The notes under the pieces were generated by a model, which ran no database searches, was not told the DNA's origin, and saw only the letters and a program-made list of their open reading frames with translations. A program made the translations under genes and the position numbers. A stretch of 9,500 nt of DNA from Candidatus Kuenenbacteria bacterium CG10_big_fil_rev_8_21_14_0_10_36_11 (GTDB taxonomy: Bacteria > Patescibacteriota > Patescibacteriia > UBA2196), in assembly GCA_002778535.1 (NCBI GenBank), contig PFBP01000041.1:1-9500 (forward strand), in the 5' to 3' direction. This document shows positions 5,938-9,500 of this stretch, piece by piece (the first letter of the stretch is position 1; every line of letters begins with the position of its first letter).

Positions 5938-7965
5938 ATTCAAAAATTCTCTCTCTTCTAAAATTTTTACTCCTAGTTTTTTAGCTTTTTCTAATTTAGA
6001 CCCTGGATTTTCACCTGCCACCACATAGTCAGTATTTTTAGAAACGGTCTCAGAAATTTCGCCGCCCAAAGCGCGAATTTTTTCTTTGGCAGTTTCACGC
6101 TCCATATTACTCAAAGTTCCGGTCAGCACAAACTTTTGACCGCTTAATTTGTTCTCTGACCTATCCGACCTAAAGGTCGGAGTTACATCATCAATAACAA
6201 CTCCGTTCTTAAATAAATTCTCCACTAATCTAATATTTTTATCATTCTGAAACCAGTCCACAATGCTTTCCGCCATGACTGGCCCAACACCATCAACTTC
6301 GCTTAATCTTTCTACGCCCAGCAACTGCATTGCTTTAATAAAATTATTCTGATTTATTCGGACATTGTTCATGCCAATTCGAGTGGCAAGTAAAATTCCA
6401 GTTTCCTCGCCAACATGACGCACACCCAAAGCAAAAATAAATTTTGCCAAACTGATTTTCTTTTTAGCCTCAATCGCCTTAATTAAATTATCCGCTGATT
6501 TTTCTCCCAGTCGCGGCAACTCTTCCAAATCTCCTTTTTTTAAAGTAAAAATATCACTGGCGTCTTTAATTAAATTTTGGTCTAAAAGCAAATCAATAAT
6601 TTTGGGTCCGAGACCTTCTATGTCAAAAGCGCCGCGGGAAATAAAATGGTATATTTTTTCTTTGGTCTGGGCAAAACAATTTTTATTAAGGCAGTAATAC
6701 GCGACCTCATTTTCCGGACGCATAATTTTTGAACCGCAAACAGGACATTTATCCGGCATCTGAAATTTTCTTTCGCGGCCAGTGCGCATTTTTGTCAAAA
6801 CCTCAACAATATCAGGAATCACATCCCCTGCTTTTTGAATAATTACAGTATCCCCGACTCTCAAGTCTAATCTTTTAATTTCATCTTCATTATGCAAAGT
6901 GGCCCGAGAAACTATTGACCCAGCCACGCTCACCGGCCTTAAATGCGCTACCGGAGTTAGAACTCCAGTCCGGCCGATTTGCACTTGAATATCTTCCACT
7001 ACAGTGGTGGCTTGCTCGGCCGCAAATTTATAAGCGCAAGCCCAGCGCACATTTTTGGCTGTCCGGCCTAATTTTTCCTGCCATTCTAAATTATTAACTT
7101 TAATTACAATGCCATCAATTTCAAAACCAAGCTTGTGCCTGATTTTAGCTGTGTTTTCAAAAAATTCTTTGGCTTCAGAAATTTTATTTATTTGCTTAAA
7201 ATGTTTTTCTACTCTAAAACCGAGCTCCTGCAAACTCTTTAGCATTTCATACTGTGTTTTAAAATTAGAATTAAAAAAATTCAAGGTGTAAAAAAAACTT
7301 TGCAAATCTCTTTCAGCCGCGATTTTTGGATCAAGCTGGCGGATAGTGCCCGCGGCCGCGTTTCTTGGGTTAGCGAATTTTTCCTCGCTATCTTTTTCTA
7401 ATTCAGAATTTATTTTTTCAAAACTTTTTAAAGGCAGGTAAATCTCACCAGCCGCTTCAATATCAAGCGGCTGATTTAATTTTAAAGGCACGCTTTTAAC
7501 AGTGCGCACAGTATGCGTCACATCTTCGCCAATAATGCCATCCCCCCGCGTTATGGCGCGCGCGAGCAGGCCATGCTCATAAATAAAAGACATATTTAGA
7601 CCGTCTATTTTTAACTCGCAAGTGTAAGCCACATTTTGATCCAAAGGCAAATCCAAAAATCTTTTCACGCGCGCGTCAAATTCCAAAACTTCTTCAAATG
7701 AAAAAACATCGTCAAAAGAATATTTGGACGTTTGGTGTTTAACTTTTTCAAACTTGCCCAAGACCTTGCCGCCGATTCTTTGCGTAGGCGAATCAGCGGT
7801 AATAAATTCCGGAAATTCTTTTTCTAATTTTTCCAGTTCGTCTTTCAAAGAATCACGCGCTGCGTCAGACATAACGGGTTTGTCTAAAACATAATAAGCA
7901 TAGTCAATTTCCATTAGCTGCTGTTTTAATTTTTCTATTCTATTTTTAGCTTCTGATTTGGTCAT
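5926..7965 (-). CDS. ligA: NAD+-dependent DNA ligase
   Basis: The enzyme (679 residues, normal for the family) seals nicks in replication and repair using NAD+. In order: domain Ia (1-70), adenylation domain with the AMP-accepting Lys119 in ELKIDG (117-122), TRGDG (139-143), GEI (173-175), FEIDGIVIKV (281-290, Lys289) and Lys313 of motif V; OB fold (about 320-400); a C4 zinc finger (Cys407, Cys410, Cys425, Cys430); helix-hairpin-helix repeats (about 440-585); and a BRCT domain (607-679). All catalytic residues are present. Two domain-Ia residues that contact NMN in E. coli are changed: His23 is Tyr25 and Tyr35 is Arg37. The linker before BRCT (about 594-604) is encoded by a perfect palindrome. 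The start is ATG at 7965, with its own promoter and a short leader; the stop lies 37 bases before the methylase start. Confidence 0.98.
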   Translation of the reverse strand: MTKSEAKNRIEKLKQQLMEIDYAYYVLDKPVMSDAARDSLKDELEKLEKEFPEFITADSPTQRIGGKVLGKFEKVKHQTSKYSFDDVFSFEEVLEFDARVKRFLDLPLDQNVAYTCELKIDGLNMSFIYEHGLLARAITRGDGIIGEDVTHTVRTVKSVPLKLNQPLDIEAAGEIYLPLKSFEKINSELEKDSEEKFANPRNAAAGTIRQLDPKIAAERDLQSFFYTLNFFNSNFKTQYEMLKSLQELGFRVEKHFKQINKISEAKEFFENTAKIRHKLGFEIDGIVIKVNNLEWQEKLGRTAKNVRWACAYKFAAEQATTVVEDIQVQIGRTGVLTPVAHLRPVSVAGSIVSRATLHNEDEIKRLDLRVGDTVIIQKAGDVIPDIVEVLTKMRTGRERKFQMPDKCPVCGSKIMRPENEVAYYCLNKNCFAQTKEKIYHFISRGAFDIEGLGPKIIDLLLDQNLIKDASDIFTLKKGDLEELPRLGEKSADNLIKAIEAKKKISLAKFIFALGVRHVGEETGILLATRIGMNNVRINQNNFIKAMQLLGVERLSEVDGVGPVMAESIVDWFQNDKNIRLVENLFKNGVVIDDVTPTFRSDRSENKLSGQKFVLTGTLSNMERETAKEKIRALGGEISETVSKNTDYVVAGENPGSKLEKAKKLGVKILEEREFLNLIK
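6164..6181. repeat. Palindromic element inside the ligA coding sequence
   Basis: TCCGACC (6164-6170), loop TAAA, GGTCGGA (6175-6181) form a perfect 7-bp hairpin sequence. Read in the ligA frame it encodes the PTFRSD part of the linker between the helix-hairpin-helix and BRCT domains. An imperfect partial copy follows in the coding direction (AGGTCGGA then AGGTCAGA). The position, in a flexible linker, is where an inserted element would be tolerated, as described for Rickettsia palindromic elements. Insertion is inferred. Confidence 0.55.
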
Positions 7966-7990
7966 ATAATTAAAGCTTTCTTGCCTTTAT

Positions 7991-7996
7991 ATTATA
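7991..7996 (-). promoter_or_regulatory. Predicted extended -10 promoter of ligA
   Basis: The minus strand reads TTGGTATAATAT, a perfect TATAAT (7996-7991) preceded by TGG, which fits an extended -10 (TGnTATAAT). The -35 position at 17 bases (TTTTCC) is poor, which extended -10 promoters tolerate. The start would be near 7984, giving a leader of about 19 bases. The TATAAT overlaps the stop codon of the preceding gene. Confidence 0.6.
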
Positions 7997-9500
7997 CCAA
8001 GAAAACAACTTTTGGAAAATAAAAAAGCGCGTCAAATACTTTGAGCACTACATTTTGTTCTTGCGGTAAGGCAAAAGAAATCGTGGTTGCTGGATTAAAT
8101 GGATTCGGGTGGTTTTGAAAAAGAATAAAATCATCTGGTAAATCAGAAATTTTTTCTTGAGGCAAAGGTTTAGCCGAAGCTAATTTTGTCACCTTAACCC
8201 AGTCCAGATAAATTGACCCGTCTATGCCGCCAGCATGAAAAGTCAGTCTGGCTTGATTATCATTGTGCGTGGCAGTAAAAACACAAGCATAATCCTGCCA
8301 AAAAGAACTGATGTTCATCTCCTGCCAAAAGCCGTAAAATGTCCAGGGTTCATTTTCCTGGCAGAGCTCCAAAATAATGGGTCTGTCCACATTAGCCATT
8401 GCCCTAAAATCTAACTTGTAATGAGCATTGGCCTGAATTGGAATTTGAGTTTTTAACTGGACACTGTAATACGAGCCAGGCGTATAAACATCAATCACAG
8501 CCACACCTTGGGTGCTTAAATAATCATCGCGCCAGATAATCGCGGCATTAACATTTTGATGAATCTCCGGCTCAAACATGCCAAGCGAATGATCAAAAGC
8601 TTCATTTAAAATTTCCTCATCATTAACAGGCGGCGGCTCTGGTTCAGGAGCTGGAAGAGAACCAGCATCTTCTGACTCAATGACAATTTTATCAACATAA
8701 AGATTCCTGTCTTCGGGCTGATGATAATAGTCATTAGTAAAAGCAACAGCTATTTTGTGAATGCCATCTGTAAGATAAACATCAAAGCCATAGTCCTGCC
8801 AGTTGCTGCTTCTGACTTCAACTGAACTAATTTCTTCATCGTCAATTCTGAACTCCATCAAAGGCCATTCATTTTTGGCGCAGTCGCCTCTGGCTCTGAT
8901 TTTGAATCCATAATTGCCGCTGGAAAAATCAAGGCTTGACCATATTTCTCCTTCTGACCAGATGATTCTGTAATCGCCCCAAATATCACCAGTGCCAGGG
9001 TCAGCCTGCATATTTTCAGCTTCCAAAGTAATTTGCCATGGTTCTGGTTCTGAGGGTGGCGGCTCTGGTGACGGAGGCTCTGGTGGCGGTTCTGGCAAGG
9101 CAATGTCAGCATTCTGATCATTGCCTTCATAAGTGTAAACAGAAAAACCAGTGCCCTGAATATCCTGGCCATTTGGTTCAGTAAATTTGAAAGTATGATA
9201 ACCTTCATCCAACAGCCACTCGCCAGTTGGAATCTTAGTATAACTATTTGGCCAGCGGCGCCAGGTGTTATTAAAAAATTCCCAGCAGAGCTTGCCTTCT
9301 GGATTAGTAATGCTTAAAATACAAATTGGCACATGTTCGGCCCAGCCTGTTTCTGGTCTATTGTATGTTGGATGACCAAAATCCAAAGCATGATACTCGT
9401 TCTTGCTATGTGCCGAGTCATAAGAATATCCTGGAGCAGGTTCACCACCATACCCTATCGTAATCCGATAAACTTGATCCCACTTTAATGGCAGGATAAG
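7992..9500 (-). CDS. Multi-module carbohydrate-binding protein, 5' end outside window, C-terminus truncated
   Basis: The frame is open to the window edge, giving 502 residues without an N-terminus; an in-frame TTG at 9386 is not the start. Residues about 8-135 contain GYGGEPAP and HSKNEYHALDFG, a pattern faintly like M23 metallopeptidases, not confirmed. A proline-glutamate linker (about 136-154) leads to a CBM60-like, calcium-dependent xylan-binding type module (about 155-275) with IRARGD, NEWPLMEF, WQDYGFDV and FTNDY plus DRNLYVDKI. A second proline-rich linker precedes a CBM4/9-like module (about 298-438: EAFDHS, YYSVQLKTQIPI, YLDWVKV). The end (about 457-489) is FILFQNHPNPFNPATTISF..LKVFD, the start of a FlgD-like or type-A C-terminal sorting domain, which then breaks off into an unrelated 14-residue tail. 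The protein is probably exported and binds plant-type or exopolysaccharide sugars; no catalytic domain is visible. Confidence 0.8.
   Translation of the reverse strand, partial: LILPLKWDQVYRITIGYGGEPAPGYSYDSAHSKNEYHALDFGHPTYNRPETGWAEHVPICILSITNPEGKLCWEFFNNTWRRWPNSYTKIPTGEWLLDEGYHTFKFTEPNGQDIQGTGFSVYTYEGNDQNADIALPEPPPEPPSPEPPPSEPEPWQITLEAENMQADPGTGDIWGDYRIIWSEGEIWSSLDFSSGNYGFKIRARGDCAKNEWPLMEFRIDDEEISSVEVRSSNWQDYGFDVYLTDGIHKIAVAFTNDYYHQPEDRNLYVDKIVIESEDAGSLPAPEPEPPPVNDEEILNEAFDHSLGMFEPEIHQNVNAAIIWRDDYLSTQGVAVIDVYTPGSYYSVQLKTQIPIQANAHYKLDFRAMANVDRPIILELCQENEPWTFYGFWQEMNISSFWQDYACVFTATHNDNQARLTFHAGGIDGSIYLDWVKVTKLASAKPLPQEKISDLPDDFILFQNHPNPFNPATTISFALPQEQNVVLKVFDALFYFPKVVFLV
8016..8048 (-). terminator. 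Predicted intrinsic terminator within the end of the carbohydrate-binding gene
   Basis: In the minus-strand RNA, GUGC-UCAAA (8048-8040 region) pairs with UUUGA-GCGC (to 8027) around a GUA loop, with one bulged C and one G-U pair, followed by UUUUUUAUUUU (8026-8016). Stem plus T-run is the standard intrinsic terminator layout. It lies before the stop codon (7994-7992) of the gene it would terminate, and just ahead of the ligA promoter, which would insulate ligA. Confidence 0.6.
9041..9095. repeat. Low-complexity repeat encoding the Pro-Glu linker
   Basis: Imperfect copies of GGTTCTGG / GGCTCTGG and GGTGGCGG alternate here and encode a Pro/Glu/Ser linker between the N-terminal region and the first carbohydrate-binding module. 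A shorter similar stretch (about 8630-8650) encodes the second linker. Such linkers separate modules in secreted polysaccharide-binding proteins, and the DNA is prone to length change by slippage. Confidence 0.6.

Noticed and set aside
8858..9208. 116-codon minus-strand ORF inside the carbohydrate-binding gene
   Set aside because: It overlaps the CBM60-like module in another frame; the main frame has clear domain motifs while this one has none.
9384..9386. TTG at 9386 as the start of the carbohydrate-binding gene
   Set aside because: The frame stays open for 38 more codons to the window edge with protein-like composition (GYGGEPAP, HSKNEYHALD), so the gene begins outside.

Overview
The window carries four genes and part of a fifth, all on the minus strand, so transcription runs from high to low coordinates. 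Gene order along transcription is: a partial extracytoplasmic-type carbohydrate-binding protein (9500-7992), ligA (7965-5926), an adenine-N6 DNA methyltransferase (5888-4695), its partner PD-(D/E)XK restriction endonuclease (4689-3733), a 371-bp leader, then rpoB (3361-110). The last ~110 bases hold a cluster of palindromes, probably leading to rpoC outside the window.

The likely source is an uncultured small-genome bacterium of the Patescibacteria / Candidate Phyla Radiation (Parcubacteria-like). This is inference. It rests on the style of the LigA N-terminus, an rpoB that follows ligA and an R-M pair instead of rplJ/rplL, no recognisable Shine-Dalgarno sequence before any start, an A+T-rich genome, and several short palindromic elements. 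No rRNA or marker comparison was possible, so the phylum is moderately supported and the genus is unknown.

Region 1 (1-109): three consecutive hairpins and an 8-bp tandem repeat, without a U-tract on the 3' side, so they look like a REP/MITE-type element and not an intrinsic terminator. Region 2 (110-3361): complete rpoB with an intact rifampicin pocket. Region 3 (3362-3732): no convincing gene; two good sigma70-type promoters, a hairpin that would start at the +1 site, a terminator-like hairpin containing a lone DnaA-box sequence, and a REP-like palindrome next to the rpoB start. Region 4 (3733-5888): a tightly coupled type II R-M system, visibly more A+T-rich than its neighbours, probably acquired. 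Region 5 (5926-7965): NAD+-dependent DNA ligase with all catalytic residues, altered NMN-pocket residues and a palindrome embedded in the coding sequence before the BRCT domain. Region 6 (7992-9500): a multi-module carbohydrate-binding protein whose C-terminal FlgD/type-A sorting-like domain breaks off at a terminator that lies upstream of the stop codon.

The genes do not form one pathway: two housekeeping genes (replication/repair ligase, RNA polymerase) flank a defence module. The most unusual points are the possible non-stop end of the sugar-binding gene, the in-frame palindrome in ligA, and the structured rpoB leader.
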